A stretch of DNA of 64,000 nucleotides from assembly GCA_914767715.1 (NCBI GenBank), contig OU612068.1, forward strand, positions 9,550,001-9,614,000, in the 5' to 3' direction. Every line of letters starts with the position of its first letter. Within the stretch, counting starts at the first letter, position 1. Under the pieces are notes generated by a model, which worked only from the letters and a program-made list of their open reading frames with translations, did not search any database and was not told the origin of the DNA. Shown here piece by piece: positions 1-11,132 of the stretch. Origin of the DNA: Membranipora membranacea (taxonomy: Eukaryota; Bryozoa; Gymnolaemata; Cheilostomatida; Membraniporidae). Both the position numbers and the translations under genes were made by a program.

Positions 1-499
1 ACTTGTGGAGATCCAAATCATCTAAGTCGATCAGGTATTCACGTAGTTTACTATCACGCACTCCTACTACAATTCGATCCCTCACCAAGTCGCCTTTGAC
101 CGTACCATATTCACACTGATCTGCTTGGTTCTGCAGCTCCACGATATATTGATGAATGCTTTTCTCGCCTTGTTTCATCGTGTTGAACTTCGCTCTTTCG
201 TATATAACGTTCTTGACTGGTTCAAAATAGTTATCAAACATACGGATAGTGTTTGCTAATGTTTCCTTCTTATTCTCTACTGACTCATCATATTCAAACT
301 GAGCATAAATTGGCACACTCTCATTACCCATTTGCACCAGCATGTTAGATATTTGTTCAGGCTCAGACATAGCAGCATATTTCTTAGCAATCTTATAAAT
401 GTCAAATTGCATCTTGAATGTCTTCCAGGCAGCGGATAAATTACCACTGGAAAAGTCTATTCTCTTACAGAATTTGTCGTCTTTCAATCCTTCTGCCAT
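1..499 (-). CDS. Retrotransposon Gag-like protein, N-terminal part (runs off the left edge)
   Basis: An open frame of 166 codons starts with ATG at 499 and reads leftwards past base 1 without a stop, so the protein is truncated only by the window. The translation is hydrophilic and helix-rich. It begins MAEGLKDDKFCKRIDFSSGN and has W-K-F and QFDIYKI stretches, then NYFEPVKNVIYERAKFN and QYIVELQNQADQCEYG. This is the pattern of Gag capsid regions in Ty3/gypsy elements of aquatic invertebrates. Such a protein assembles the cytoplasmic particle in which the element RNA is copied. A possible primer-binding site and LTR lie upstream (655-1122), which fits a gag position. The reading frame is intact, suggesting a fairly young insertion. 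Protease and RT would lie to the left and cannot be seen. Confidence 0.75.
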   Translation of the reverse strand, partial: MAEGLKDDKFCKRIDFSSGNLSAAWKTFKMQFDIYKIAKKYAAMSEPEQISNMLVQMGNESVPIYAQFEYDESVENKKETLANTIRMFDNYFEPVKNVIYERAKFNTMKQGEKSIHQYIVELQNQADQCEYGTVKGDLVRDRIVVGVRDSKLREYLIDLDDLDLHK

Positions 500-672
500 T
501 CTCTATTAGTCAATATATACCTTGTAGATAGGGATCAATGTTCTTCTAATCATAAACTGAGTTATGGTCACTTTTTCTCATGAAAGAAAATTTTCCCGCC
601 AAATTTTTCTAAGAGTAATTGGCCTCTGTATCTATTCAAGTATTTCCAGAATGACTTTGACTTCTGGCACCA

Positions 673-1122
673 TGTAGGGTACTATGTGAGTAATGGTATT
701 ACCTTAGTAAGAGTAGGTAGGCTTGATCCTAGTTCAGCTGTACTTCTCAGGTAATCTCCAGTTACAAGTTGCACCTTCAGGCTCTGCACATAGACTGCCT
801 TCCTTCCGTATTTGTCCTTCACCTTCCTATGATGACCCCATACACAATCACGTGATGTTCTATCACTACACCCTAGTAGCAAACTTGACGGCAAGGTTAA
901 GGTAATAAAATTCCTCCTGTGGCTGAAAAGGGACTGATATAATATAGGCCTAGTATAGGCAAAGAAAAAATTTAAAGATGGTGTGACTTTTTGATTGTTG
1001 TGTGTGACTGTGAGTGACTGGGTGATGGAGGAGTTACTAAAACTTTTAGCTTCTACCAAATAAATATCATTCATTTCTAAATCTTATTGATGTTTCTGTG
1101 ACCTCTTTAACCACTTTTTACA
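673..1122 (-). repeat. Candidate 5' LTR
   Basis: The inner edge is placed at 673 because the minus strand reads ...CCTACA directly before TGGTGCCAGAAG, a plausible tRNA-primed binding site. The outer edge is placed at about 1122, where the minus strand begins TGTAAAAAGTGG, giving TGTA...TACA ends. A TATA-like string lies near 935-945 on the minus strand. The outer boundary is a guess because the partner LTR is outside the window. A 130-codon minus-strand frame at 682-1074 lies inside it and is probably not a gene. Confidence 0.4.
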
Positions 1123-1133
1123 CTTTCACTTAC

Positions 1134-1317
1134 CTTTGAACAGAGTTACAACTTCTTCTGCACATGTAGAATCACCTAAAATTGATCTCAAAATAACCTC
1201 CATTTCTTCCAATTTCCCACACGCCAATTGCAGACGGTGCCGGAATTTCGCCGACCTGCCGACAGGCCTGTTCTCAGATATTTCAGTCTTAGCATTTGAT
1301 TTCCAACCTAAATGCAA
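1134..1317 (-). CDS. Possible single exon of an unrecognised gene
   Basis: ATG at 1317 opens a 61-codon frame ending in a good donor (AAG|GTAAGTG, junction at 1133/1134). The peptide contains FRHRLQLACGKLEEMEVILR and ends EEVVTLFKG, with the charge pattern of a real soluble protein. I do not recognise a family. Any following exon would have to lie beyond the retrotransposon to the left, so the gene may be split by that insertion, or this may be an isolated fragment. Confidence 0.25.
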
Positions 1318-1322
1318 AAGTG

Positions 1323-2862
1323 CATATGCTAACAGTATGCAAGTGCATATACTAACAGTACCCCCAGCACATGTTGGTTACCCATTTAGGGCAGTGAACT
1401 GACTGAACTTACCATGTTTCCTTGCTTCTTCCCCCCTTCTTCCTCTCCCTTGTGAAAAATTTTCTTTTTGCATGGGGGCCGCCATCTTTCTTTGAAATGT
1501 TTTGGGAATTGCGCTCTCATTCTCATTTTGCAAAGATAACCCTCATGCTTTTTGAAAGAAACATTGCCTTTTTATTGTTATTCAATAAAATACAAATGTT
1601 GGAATTTTTATCCAGTGCATTTCTCTTATTCCTTTATGCTGCCTGGGATTTAAAAGTGTTATGAGTTTAGTTAAAGCATGAATGAAGCTCTCTGGATTCA
1701 GGGATTTAGTAAATTGTTTGTACATTTCCGAAATGTATCATAATAGTTTATCGGTAGCCAGTTAAGACAGGTTCACTATCATTAAGCAGTGTAGAGCCTC
1801 TGCTGGATTGATTATCAATACCCAACTCTACATACCACTGTGTCAGCAAGTTTGGCACAATGCATGAAGCATACCTGACAAGTCTCCCTTTTTGTAGGGA
1901 GCCTCCCAGTTTTTAGGGGTATTTTCCACCTCCTCCCTATCTCCCTTTTTCCTCCCTTTTTTCAGCTTCCTTCACCCAGAAGACTTTTTAAGCTTCTTGT
2001 TGCAAGAAAAACTATGTTTTCCCACCCCCACAGTACATTTACCTAGATATAATTGCCTATTATCATACCATCTCTCCTCGTTCGGACAAAGTGCAACAAT
2101 ATAATTTGTAAAATCAGGTAAAATTATGCATTTCATAATATGAACGCTCTAGTGTTGGCTTAAAACAAATGACAACAACGGCCAAATTACACCTTCACTG
2201 CAGGACGCGCAGAGTGGCACTCCAGGTCGGGAGTTCGTCCGCGGAGACCTCCTGATTTCTTGGTCTACCAACTTGTCATGTATGATTCATACCAGTTGTG
2301 AATTTGACTACTGCCTCCCTGGTGAGTCTTTCAAAAAGAAACAGCCAAAAACGCAATCTGATCGTTCACGCAGTGAGTGAGCGATACCTGCTAAAGAGTC
2401 TCGCTTTCAGATCGTTCAGTCATTGATGGAACTATATACATTCTGAGTGAGCGATTTGGGAGCGATTTTGTCTAATTAAAAGACCAAGTGAGTGACAGTT
2501 TTGAGCAATGTGATAGTGATAACTTGCTTAGTAGAGCATCACTCTTTCTAATTGAAAGACCCCCCTGGTCAACTATATAAGGTTAAGGTCAGCAAACTGT
2601 TTCCATCATGGCAACTTTTTGGTTGCATTGAATTTTCATTTTTCATCCTAAAAAGTGGGTCACTCAATGTTTACAAAGCATGGATCAGAGTTCGACTGGA
2701 TCAAATTGGCTACTTTACCACTTGCCCACCTAATCAGCCTGCCCAGCTCCGCCCGGCCAATTGAGATTCCATGACTCATTTTACTAAATTTCGATTGGTC
2801 ACTCAGCTGTGAATCATAGATGAATAATGACATCATTACAAATTTAATCAATAAAAGTTAAC
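1323..2862. other. Non-coding stretch
   Basis: I see no convincing exon here. The stretch is AT-rich. A short GC-richer island near 2200-2270 contains a tRNA B-box-like string, but no A box lies at the correct spacing. Around 2340-2460 the phrase GTGAGTGAGCGA recurs imperfectly. Confidence 0.4.
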
Positions 2863-3342
2863 CTTCTTTTTCACTGTATTCCAGGCTATCACCACAGGGC
2901 AATTTACGCTAAGAACCATGTCACGTGCGCATAACTCCAGGATTTATCTTCCTTTGAGAGATCTGAATCCGCTCACACTTGCGCATGTTGGTGCATTTTA
3001 ACGAAAGTGGTACCATACATCCAACAGAAGGGACCAGTTTTTCTCCTTGTTCTCTAGAGGCTAAATGGAAACAAGTTTAAGTAACAGCAAATAACAAGTA
3101 TGAAAAGCTGAAAAAGAACAGCAGTTTTTGTCAGCACGTCTCAATTTATCAAATTCCTATAGGAAGGATGCTACCTTAAGTTCCAGAGAGTGATGAGCGG
3201 TCTTCAACAGTTTTACTTCATGCTTTATACTGCTGCTGATTCTTCTACTCACACAGTGCCTTGAGCCTCCATTCAGAAATCTAATTGTGCTTTTGAAAAC
3301 TTGCTGAATGTCTGTATTTGTAGAACACAAAACGTAGTACAT
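2863..3342 (-). pseudogene. GNAT N-acyltransferase copy A, degraded two-exon remnant
   Basis: Two exons match the first two exons of the intact-looking copy at 5337-7304. The first (3175-3342, ATG at 3342) ends in HHSLELK before a GTAGCATC donor. The second (2863-3060) encodes KEKNWSLLLDVWYHF and later LELCARDMVLS and CPVVIAWNT. The second exon has two in-frame stops: one replaces the residue before NAPTC, the other follows SLKGR. Its donor is GTTAAC instead of GTAAGT. No third or fourth exon was found to the left. This is a decayed partial duplicate. Confidence 0.7.
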
Positions 3343-3454
3343 AGTTCAAGTGATATCTGCTATCCTGAATGCCTTACAAGATGATCATACTGTTTGAAAT
3401 TCAATCATTACTTTATATACCAAAGTTGGCAATATATGTCATCGACTCGCTTTA

Positions 3455-3470
3455 CCCCCCCCCCCCCCCC
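3455..3470. repeat. Poly-C tract (16 C)
   Basis: An uninterrupted run of 16 cytosines. The related region upstream of copy C (near 10720) has a C-rich but broken tract at the equivalent place, so this is local homopolymer growth. It is a likely site of sequencing or length error. Confidence 0.9.
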
Positions 3471-5336
3471 AACTTTTTTTATGTTTATGCAGATTCTTAG
3501 GCAACAGATATACCATAGATGTCACCATGGATATAAAAAAGAGAGTTAGGATTGGTCATTGCTTGCTCCTGCCGATCCAATAATATGTTGGCTGCTTTAG
3601 CCTCAGGTCTAGGAATAAGGCATCTAGACCATAAGGCTTGTCAATGAACTCATTCTTAAAGTTCTTCCAATGTTTTGATTGGCTCAAAAACTATTTATTG
3701 AAATGTGGCCTCACTACAATGTGGCAGCCTGAAATTGCCGTTGGCACATTGACAATACGGGTACATACATACTGCAAAGCTAATGAAGTGCAATGTATCA
3801 ATCTATACCAAATTTATGTATCTATGGATGTCCATCGACTCATTTGAAAGATAGCAGTCAAAGCTTTTGATATTTTATCCCCCATATCCTGTTTTTCCAA
3901 CTATACTTTGATGTATAATTTTTTAGGCTGAGAGGTATTCACAAGATAATAATATGAATTTGATGATTCATGTTCGGTTTGAGGTTCAGAATCTCATTGG
4001 CATTTAATCCTATGTTGTTCTAATCTTTACCATGACTGACACAATGATAATAAATCTGGTTGGTCACAGTGTCAGTGTGAGTTATCTTTTACTGCATGGG
4101 ATCGCAGAGTAAGTAAACATATGATTTAACCCATTTTAAAAAACCCTAGCACAAAATGAGAATAATATTATGTATAGCTTTAACATTTCAAAAAAGTTGG
4201 AAATCAGTCGTTCGGTTCAATGCAGATCAATTATGACTCATCAGAGGTAGGTATGTCTGCAAGAAAAATCCCATTGTAACGCATGGAGATAATGAGTTTT
4301 TGGATTTCAGCTGTACATGATTTTCCCCCAGTGAAAGAAAAGAAAAAAAAGAAAACCCATCATGATGGCAAAAGAACCGAAACAGTTTCAGTAATCCCTT
4401 ACCGTGAGTTCTTGAAAGGAGTAGGGAGAATATGATCATTTGATCTGATCAACTATCGAAATAGCAAACAGCCTTCTCCCAGGCAGTACCTCACTCCATA
4501 ATGAAACAACCCCATAGTACATACATGTGCATCTTGTCTGAATAAAGAGCCGTCAGTGTCATGATGCTAGTTTTATCAAACATATTAGAGGTTCTCAGTG
4601 GTGAGACATGGGAATCCCCCTCCTCACATCTTCACTTTGAATGTGCCTTTTCACTGATAGTCTGAACTAACCTTTAATCTGTCACACATGAATAAATTAT
4701 ACAGGTGAATATGTTTCCTCAAATTTTTAGTGAGAGTCTGTTGATTCATTTACCAACGAGAAGCAAACTGGCATTTGAGAATCAGTTTTGATATATTGCA
4801 GGGGCTGCTTCATCCTTGATATTGATAGGGCAACTCGAAATTTTTCAATTTCATTAGTAAATTGAAACCATAAAATAATTCATGATTCAAGCATCCGCTG
4901 CGACACAAAACACCAAGGATAATCCATCAATTGGAATCATGAATACTGCAACCAAAAATACAGTTTGAATTGTATTCCAAGACTCAATTTTTGAGATTGA
5001 TGTTTTTTCTTTATTGAAACTTAACTACTCTCTACCAAGTCTATGCTCACAGGATCTGTGAAAGGTCTACTTTGCTTTATTTACGTGCCAAACTTTCGAT
5101 GCTATCAACCTATTACAGTATGTTTATTAGAAATTAGGCAATAAACAAAATTAAATCTTGGTCATCTATAAGGGGTAAAATAATTGAACAAGCAAGCGAC
5201 AGAACAGTTGTTGCATAGTATCCTAGCCTTATAGAATATCCTGGCCTTATAGTTAAAACATGAGACAACAAAATTTACAGTGAAAACTTATTCAGACAAA
5301 AGCGATACAACTTGCTTAAAAATTCTATACAGGCAT
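3471..5336. other. Intergenic stretch between GNAT copies A and B
   Basis: No exon is supported. The main content is a repeat-related block at about 4380-4860 that reappears in ADCK1 introns, listed separately. The rest is AT-rich and featureless to me. Confidence 0.4.
4380..4860 (+). repeat. Dispersed repeat, copy 1
   Basis: This block aligns by eye with about 13790-14475 on the same strand. Shared landmarks include GAAAGGAGTAG, ACATATGCATC-like and CACATCTTC strings, TTTGAGAATCA, TATATTGCAG, and TTGATAGGGCAACTC at the end. Identity is moderate. It could be an old dispersed element or part of a segmental duplication. No terminal repeats or coding capacity were seen. Confidence 0.5.
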
Positions 5337-7304
5337 TTATAATTCTTTAACCATAGCCATACATGGCTTGTGTCTTTTCCTCGTTTGCTTTGGCATTTTG
5401 TGATACAGCTTGAATTCTGATTTATAATTACATTCGACAATAGTTTTGAACCCTATTCCTCTCCCCATCTGTTGGGTGTATGTGCTCTCACACATCCCTT
5501 TGGCCATCTTGAATCCCATTCTCCGTGCAATATTTAACCCATACAGTGCTGTTCTTAAACCAATGCTTCGGTCAGTATATTCGGGGAGGACACTCAGAGG
5601 TGAAGGATTCCAGCTCTCATCAACACTACAAAACGTTACAATGTTTTATTGTAACTGAGAACGGGATCATGATTGACGTCATATTTTTGGTATTAAGTAT
5701 CGCTAGCCAGTCTTTGACACCTGTGTCTAGGAAAATTTTGAGCTAGGCAAGTAAAAGAAATGTATGATTATAAGCTTTGGCACGTCGATTTAGCCGAGCA
5801 GATATTCTATGTTTTTTTATCTGCCCAGCACATCTGTGGTCTGTTAGATAGTTTGATAAAAACCTGTTCAGCATAATTGTCTTCTCTTTTGACTGTAGTT
5901 GGAAACTTTTCGATATAAGTTTATTCTATAAATTATGGAGTTTTCATATGTTTTACTATTTACAATAAGACATCCTGCAGAATGGCCCCATTTTAAACTA
6001 GCAACAAACATCAGACTATTTTAAAGGAATAGAATTTTGTAATAATCTTTAAAACCATGATCTGTTCATTCCTACACATCAGCAGCAACATACTCAAACA
6101 GGGCAGTCCCCCCACAGCCAAGATCACAATACATCATGTGCCCATCTAGCACAGCATAAACCCATATTGTTCACATACTCATATCTGTTGTAAAAGTCTA
6201 GTGTACCAGCGAGATTGTGCTCATAAAAGCGCTTCAGTAGTGTGAGATCCTCCTGCATCTCTTCAGGCCAAACATGGTTTTCATACTTAAATGATCCTGG
6301 TTTCTCATGATAAGGAATATGTTGCTCATATCTTCTATCGATGTGATTTATACACATAGCTGCCACCTGCAACAAGTATTGAAAGTTATCCGTATTTTTT
6401 GCTTAATTGCTATTGAAGTAAATTATTGTTGTCAATTTACCATAGCAGACCACAGTACACTACATCACACAGTGACACACCACGGTACACTGCGCTACAC
6501 CGCAGTACAAGTACAACACGGTACAACACAGTACACCACTGTACACACTAGCACACCACAGTATACCACTGCACGCCAAATGAACACCACGGCACACAAT
6601 GACACACCATGGAAGCAAAAATGCATGCAAGCAAAGAGTCATGACAATTAAGATCCAAGTGCTTGTTTGCGGATATTGTGGTTATAAGTGTGTGTTGTTT
6701 AACACTGGATATTAAACTGCGCCGAAATGTGTCATGTTTCAGCTTCTGTTTACTACTTACGATTGATCACTCAGTTGTGACATTGATGAACAACAACATT
6801 GATTCAGAAGTTATTTAAGACTGACCTTATGTTTCTTTGTATCCCAGGCTATCACAACAGGGCAATCTGCGCTTAGAACCATGTCACGTAGACATAACTC
6901 CAGAATTGCTCTTCCTTCAGGGGATCTGAATCCACTCACAGCAGCACAAGTTGGTGCAAATTCATGGAAATGGTACCATGCCTCCAACAGTAGGGGCCAG
7001 TTTCTCTCCTTGTTCTCAAGAGGCTTAATGCAAACAAATTGAAACATCATTAAAGAACAAGTATAAGACGAAAAATAACAGTAATATTTTGCCAACAATA
7101 TATCAAATCATCAAAACCCTATATGACAGATACTACCTTAAGCTCCAGAGAGTGATCATTAGTCTTCAGCAGTTCTACTTCGTGCTTAAGACTGCTGCTG
7201 ATTCTTCGATCCACACAATATCTTGACATTTTATTCCTGAATCCAGGTGTACTTTTGCTAACTTTGTGTAAGGTAAATTTGATGGAGCGCAAAAGAGAAT
7301 ACAT
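5337..7304 (-). CDS. GNAT-family N-acyltransferase-like gene, copy B (four exons, one frameshift)
   Basis: Exons are 7137-7304, 6826-7023, 6094-6366 and 5337-5625, with ATG at 7304 and TAA at 5337-5339. About 308 codons result if one extra base in exon 3 is ignored. The C-terminal exon carries the GNAT signature: PEYTDRSIGLRTALYGLNIA corresponds to motif A (acetyl-CoA pyrophosphate loop and helix). It is followed by RRMGFKMAKGMCES and YTQQMGRGIGFKTIVECNY, the pattern of arylalkylamine N-acetyltransferase-like enzymes. Earlier strands include CPVVIAWDTKK and VAAMCI. The likely reaction is acyl transfer from acyl-CoA to an amine; the substrate is unknown. Motif A is weak, lacking the usual R/Q-x-x-G-x-G. 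Exon 3 shifts frame near 6170, so this copy may be a young pseudogene or contain a sequence error. It is flanked by two decayed copies. Confidence 0.65.
6440..6615. repeat. Degenerate CACACCACAGTACAC-type tandem repeat
   Basis: Within intron 2 of GNAT copy B, short units related to CACCACAGTACAC recur about a dozen times with many differences, giving a CA-rich purine/pyrimidine texture. Open frames on both strands here are products of the repeat, not genes. Confidence 0.7.
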
Positions 7305-7907
7305 AGTTCTAGCAGTTTCTGCTATACCTGACGCTGAGGTTAATCTACGGCTTGAAAGTCAATTAAATAGTTTATAACCAAAATATCGCATGTGAAATAT
7401 TGAAAGTCATATTATCATGATTAATGTTCTTCCTAATGGATATTTGGCTCCTTTTTTCTACCCCTATCCTCTTATGTCCTGTTAAGAGTACTGTACATTT
7501 TGACTATAACGCAATTTGGCTCCTCACTCAAAAACCCAGGTTACAGATATACCAGTTGATGTTTCATGTGACCCATCTTATTTGATAGATTAGGACAATC
7601 TGGCTCCTCTCTCACAAATCCCGACTAGTTCAAACCGTCTGTAGCGGCAGGTCTAACGATATGCATCTACCTTGAATCAAGTATCGCAAATGCTATCAGC
7701 TTTCAGCTATGCTTGGAACATAATTGTATTTTCCTTCTATTTTTCTCCACCATGACTAATTAGAGTCAGTCGCAAGTGGCACATCCTTGCTATAAGGTGT
7801 GGCAGCTTACCATCTATAAGTACTATCAGGTTTTCACCACAATTTAACTGTAACCACGTTTATGTAAAGGAGACAATGAGGTAAATATATCTGACTGTAT
7901 TTCTGTT
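7305..7907. other. Intergenic stretch between GNAT copies B and C
   Basis: No exon or repeat that I can support. The phrase TTTGGCTCCT recurs loosely three times between 7440 and 7610. Confidence 0.4.
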
Positions 7908-10645
7908 ATCAAATGCTTTGGTCAGTATGTTCGTATATATCTGTTTAAAGATCTAGCTTTCCAGCGAGATTGTGCTCATAAAAGCGCTTGAGCAGTGTGA
8001 TATCTCATTTAATCTCTTCAGGCCAAATATGGTTCTCATATTTAAATGTTCCCGGTTTCTCATGATAAGGAATGTGTTGCTCATCTCTTCTTTCTACATG
8101 ATGTATACACATAGCTGCCACCTGCAACAAATAAGAAAGAGTCATTAGTCACTAATTTCTGTAATGTTATATCATCTTCTTTGTTTGAGATGTAATTGCA
8201 GTACACTGCATTTTTGGAACCAAATGCGAAATTATTTGAAGGAAACCTGAAATGTTCTTCTTTGACATAATTCCACCACGTACACAAAAATGACTGATGA
8301 ACCTTTATATTTGGCATCGGATAAGTTTTGGCATTGTTAAACTATTACGATAATGATATTTCCTTGTAGGTATTTTGTTGCAATGTTGGAAGAATAATAA
8401 TAAGAAAATTCCATCATTCTGCAGTCAAATCGTCATGATGAATCTTTATCATTTATGGTTTGAACATGTCAGCATGCTTTTCACATGCAGGTATGTTTTT
8501 ACTCATCAATCAGTAAAAAGTCAAAAAAATTACTGTTGTGTTGTTGAAGCATAATAGATATGGAAATGATGGAACTGGAAGACCTTTGATGTCATAGCAC
8601 CATTGAGACAAGATATGGCTGGACTATAACTTTATGATGTAAAGAATTGCTTGGCATGCGTGACACGATCTCTTCTTATAGTCTGCTGAAGGGAATATCT
8701 TGAAGGAAAAAAATCATAGTCGAAGGCATGATTATCATGAATAAATCAATAAAAGTGCAAAAACCTATTTGATGCAGTGAAATGGAATGTTACTTGCAGA
8801 ACGCCAGCAAAGTAAGCAAATAAACAGTTACTAAAGGAGCATAAGTTTGGCACATCTTTTCCGTAACTTCAATGCATGGGCGTATATTCCGAAAAATCTG
8901 ACCCACCACTTTTAACCCCAGACACAACTCGTGTGCGAAAATTTCGCAAACTTATTCGCAATATTTGACATTTTTATGGTTTATCACCCATTTAATCCAA
9001 TTTATACCCAGAAATGGGTGTTTTAAATGGAAAGAGCATGAAAAACTACCCTTAAAAGAAGTTTTAAGGATAAAAATCCAAAAGAAAAATTAAAAAAATA
9101 ATTTCTTTCAAAAAATAAAGTTTAATTATTTTTTTTTTTAATTCTGATTGAACCCACGACATGTCGTGAGTCGTGGGTGGTAATATACGCCCATGCCTCA
9201 ATGTGCATCATGTCAGATATGGATGGGTGTATTGAGAGACATCAAAGTGATATGAGTGGAACATCATGCATGGACTATGCATAAGTGTTCTTATGAAGCT
9301 TCTATGATATAGGTTTTTTGGGACGTGAAATCTGTGTGAAATTAACTACCATCTACATTTCAGTCACTTTCCTACAAGTATAAAGTCATGAACACAAAGA
9401 GGCAGAGCCTAATTTGGCACATGGAAGTAATTTGGCTGCTTCTAGTTTTCTCCTGCGCACTGTAATTTTACTCAAATTAATATGGGCTTGACAGACTCTT
9501 TGTAATTGTACTTTTTGCCGAGGCAAAACAATTTGGAGAAGTTTTCCAGAACAATTAACCTAGATAATATTCCAAAAGATCCATGTTGGTGCTATCATAT
9601 GAATGGCTTGTTTCAAGTTTCTTCAAGTTGCTTACTGAGTTTAAACTGCAGGCGCACACATTGTGTTAGAAATTTGTTAAGTCAAAACGATTTTGGCTGT
9701 TGATTATGATATTATTACGATTCTTTCTAAACAAATTGCTCAATGGTAATCAGTACAATGGTCGGTGTGTCCGCTGTTGCAGCTGGATATAAAGGTCTAC
9801 TAAGAGCCTTGACCTAAATCAAACTGTACCCAGATTGGACTAGGTCATGCAATTACCCTCTAGAATGTCAGAAAAAAACTTTGTGATTGCTAGACCTACA
9901 TCGATCTGCCAATATATGTATTATATACAAAACGGTTTGGCAATTGCTTGTATTTGAGCAGTGTGTGATTTTATTAACATAGTTGAACCTGTGCCTGCCT
10001 CTCTAAATCTTTTGGGTCAGGGGTCTATCGCACTGCCAATCAGGCAAATAAAAAACTATCAGGTGTTGAATAAAACTGTTAACTCTTGCAAACCTTTACT
10101 CTCCCAGGAAATCAATAACAACTTACCTTCTTCTTCTCTGTATCCCATGCTATCATAACAGGACAATAAGCACTAAGAGCTATGTCACGAAGACTTAACT
10201 TCAGAAGTGCTCTTCCTTCAGGAGATCTGAACCCACTCACGCTGGCACATGTTGGTGCATTTTCATGGTAGTGGTACCATGTGTCCAATAGAAGCGGCCA
10301 GTTTTTCTCCTTATCCACAAGAGGCTTGATGGAAGCAAGTTTATGCATCATTAGAATAGAATGTGAAAAACATCGGATGTTTCATAATTAAATTTGTCGC
10401 AGTTTAGATGTCCTGGAAATTCGATGGTATATCACCTTAAGTTCCAGAGAGTGATGAGCGGTCTTCAGCAATTCCACTTTATACTTTTTACTGCTGCTGC
10501 TGCTGTTAAAACTTCGAGTCACAGAATGCTTTGAGCTTTCAGTCAGGAATCCAATGGTACTTTTGGAAACTTTGTGTATGCTTACACCAGTGGAGCGCAA
10601 AAAACAATTCATAGTTGAAGTGATCTCTGCTATCCTAAACGCCAA
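7908..10645 (-). pseudogene. GNAT N-acyltransferase copy C, pseudogene
   Basis: Exon 1 (10436-10612, ATG at 10612, with an in-frame upstream ATG at 10645) encodes SSSSSKKYKVELLKTAHHSL. Exon 2 (10127-10324) is open, with a GTAAGT donor, and encodes NWPLLLDTWYHYHENAPTC and later CPVMIAWDTEKKK. Exon 3, at about 7960-8120, matches copy B (MCIHHVERRDEQHIPYHEKP) but has an in-frame TGA after WPEEIK. Just beyond the LAGKLDL segment it runs into about 30 bases matching the motif-A part of exon 4 (around 7908-7935). A deletion has therefore joined exon 3 to a stub of exon 4. The intron between exons 2 and 3 (about 2 kb) is enlarged and contains the MITE at 8874-9196. Confidence 0.75.
8874..9196. mobile_element. 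MITE with 15-18 bp terminal inverted repeats
   Basis: The left end reads GCATGGGCGTATATT and the right end AATATACGCCCATGC, perfect inverse complements. The 320-bp interior is AT-rich, with poly-A/T runs and no coding capacity. Similar TCAAT strings flank the two ends but are not exactly adjacent, so the target duplication is uncertain and no superfamily is assigned. Confidence 0.75.
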
Positions 10646-11132
10646 GAATAATCATTATACTGTTTGAAATTTTTTATTACCTTATATATCAAAGTCGGCA
10701 ATATATGACATCGTTCATAGACATCCTTCCACCCCTTCCCGCACCCGCTTTTTTTATTGTTAAGAATCCTAGGCAAAAGATATACCATGGATTTCATCCG
10801 TCTCAATGATATATAGCAGTCAAGTCTTTTGATTTTGTGCCGATCTCGTAACTGTTCTTGGACGATTAGTTATCGTCACGCGAGGTTATTCACCAGATAT
10901 ACATTAATTTGACAATTATATTCTTTTTGAGGTGAAGAACCTCCTTTTCTGGCATTGAAATCCTATTTTGTTCAAATCATCACTGCCGCTTAAAGTAAGC
11001 AGATGATTTATGCTTATAATATGATGATCGTTTCTTTTTTTCAACTTTATTGACACAATTTTCATTCGATGAGAATGTTTTACAAAATCAGCCTTCCATG
11101 AAAACAAAAATGTGGAAAAAAAACAAAAACTT
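10646..11132. other. Non-coding stretch upstream of GNAT copy C
   Basis: The first 120 bases match the equivalent flank of copy A (3350-3460), so the duplication unit included upstream DNA. No further feature is supported. Confidence 0.45.

Larger units (their letters stand above)
1..1122 (-). mobile_element. Ty3/gypsy-like LTR retrotransposon, 5' end
   Basis: Reading leftwards, the order is a candidate LTR (about 1122 to 673), a candidate primer-binding site starting TGGTGCCAGAAG at 672, a leader of about 170 bases, then gag from 499. Only this end is in the window, so neither the second LTR nor a target-site duplication can be checked. Family assignment rests on the Gag sequence and is moderate. 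Confidence 0.55.

Noticed and set aside
682-1074. 130-codon minus-strand frame near the left edge
   Set aside because: It lies within the candidate LTR, upstream of the primer-binding site, and resembles no protein.
2190-2250. SINE or tRNA promoter
   Set aside because: A B-box-like string is present but no A box lies at the usual distance.
6094-6200. SAM-methyltransferase motif (DLGCGG) in GNAT exon 3
   Set aside because: DLGCGGTALF looks like methyltransferase motif I, but the flanking exons are clearly GNAT-like and no other methyltransferase motif is present.
6140-6200. A 33-base intron that would repair the exon 3 frame (GTATGT...TAG)
   Set aside because: Splicing it out leads to a stop in the required phase; a one-base indel explains the frame better.
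6307-6651. 114-codon plus-strand frame rich in TTQYTTVH-like residues
   Set aside because: It is a reading of the degenerate CA-rich tandem repeat, overlaps a GNAT exon on the other strand and has no family signature.
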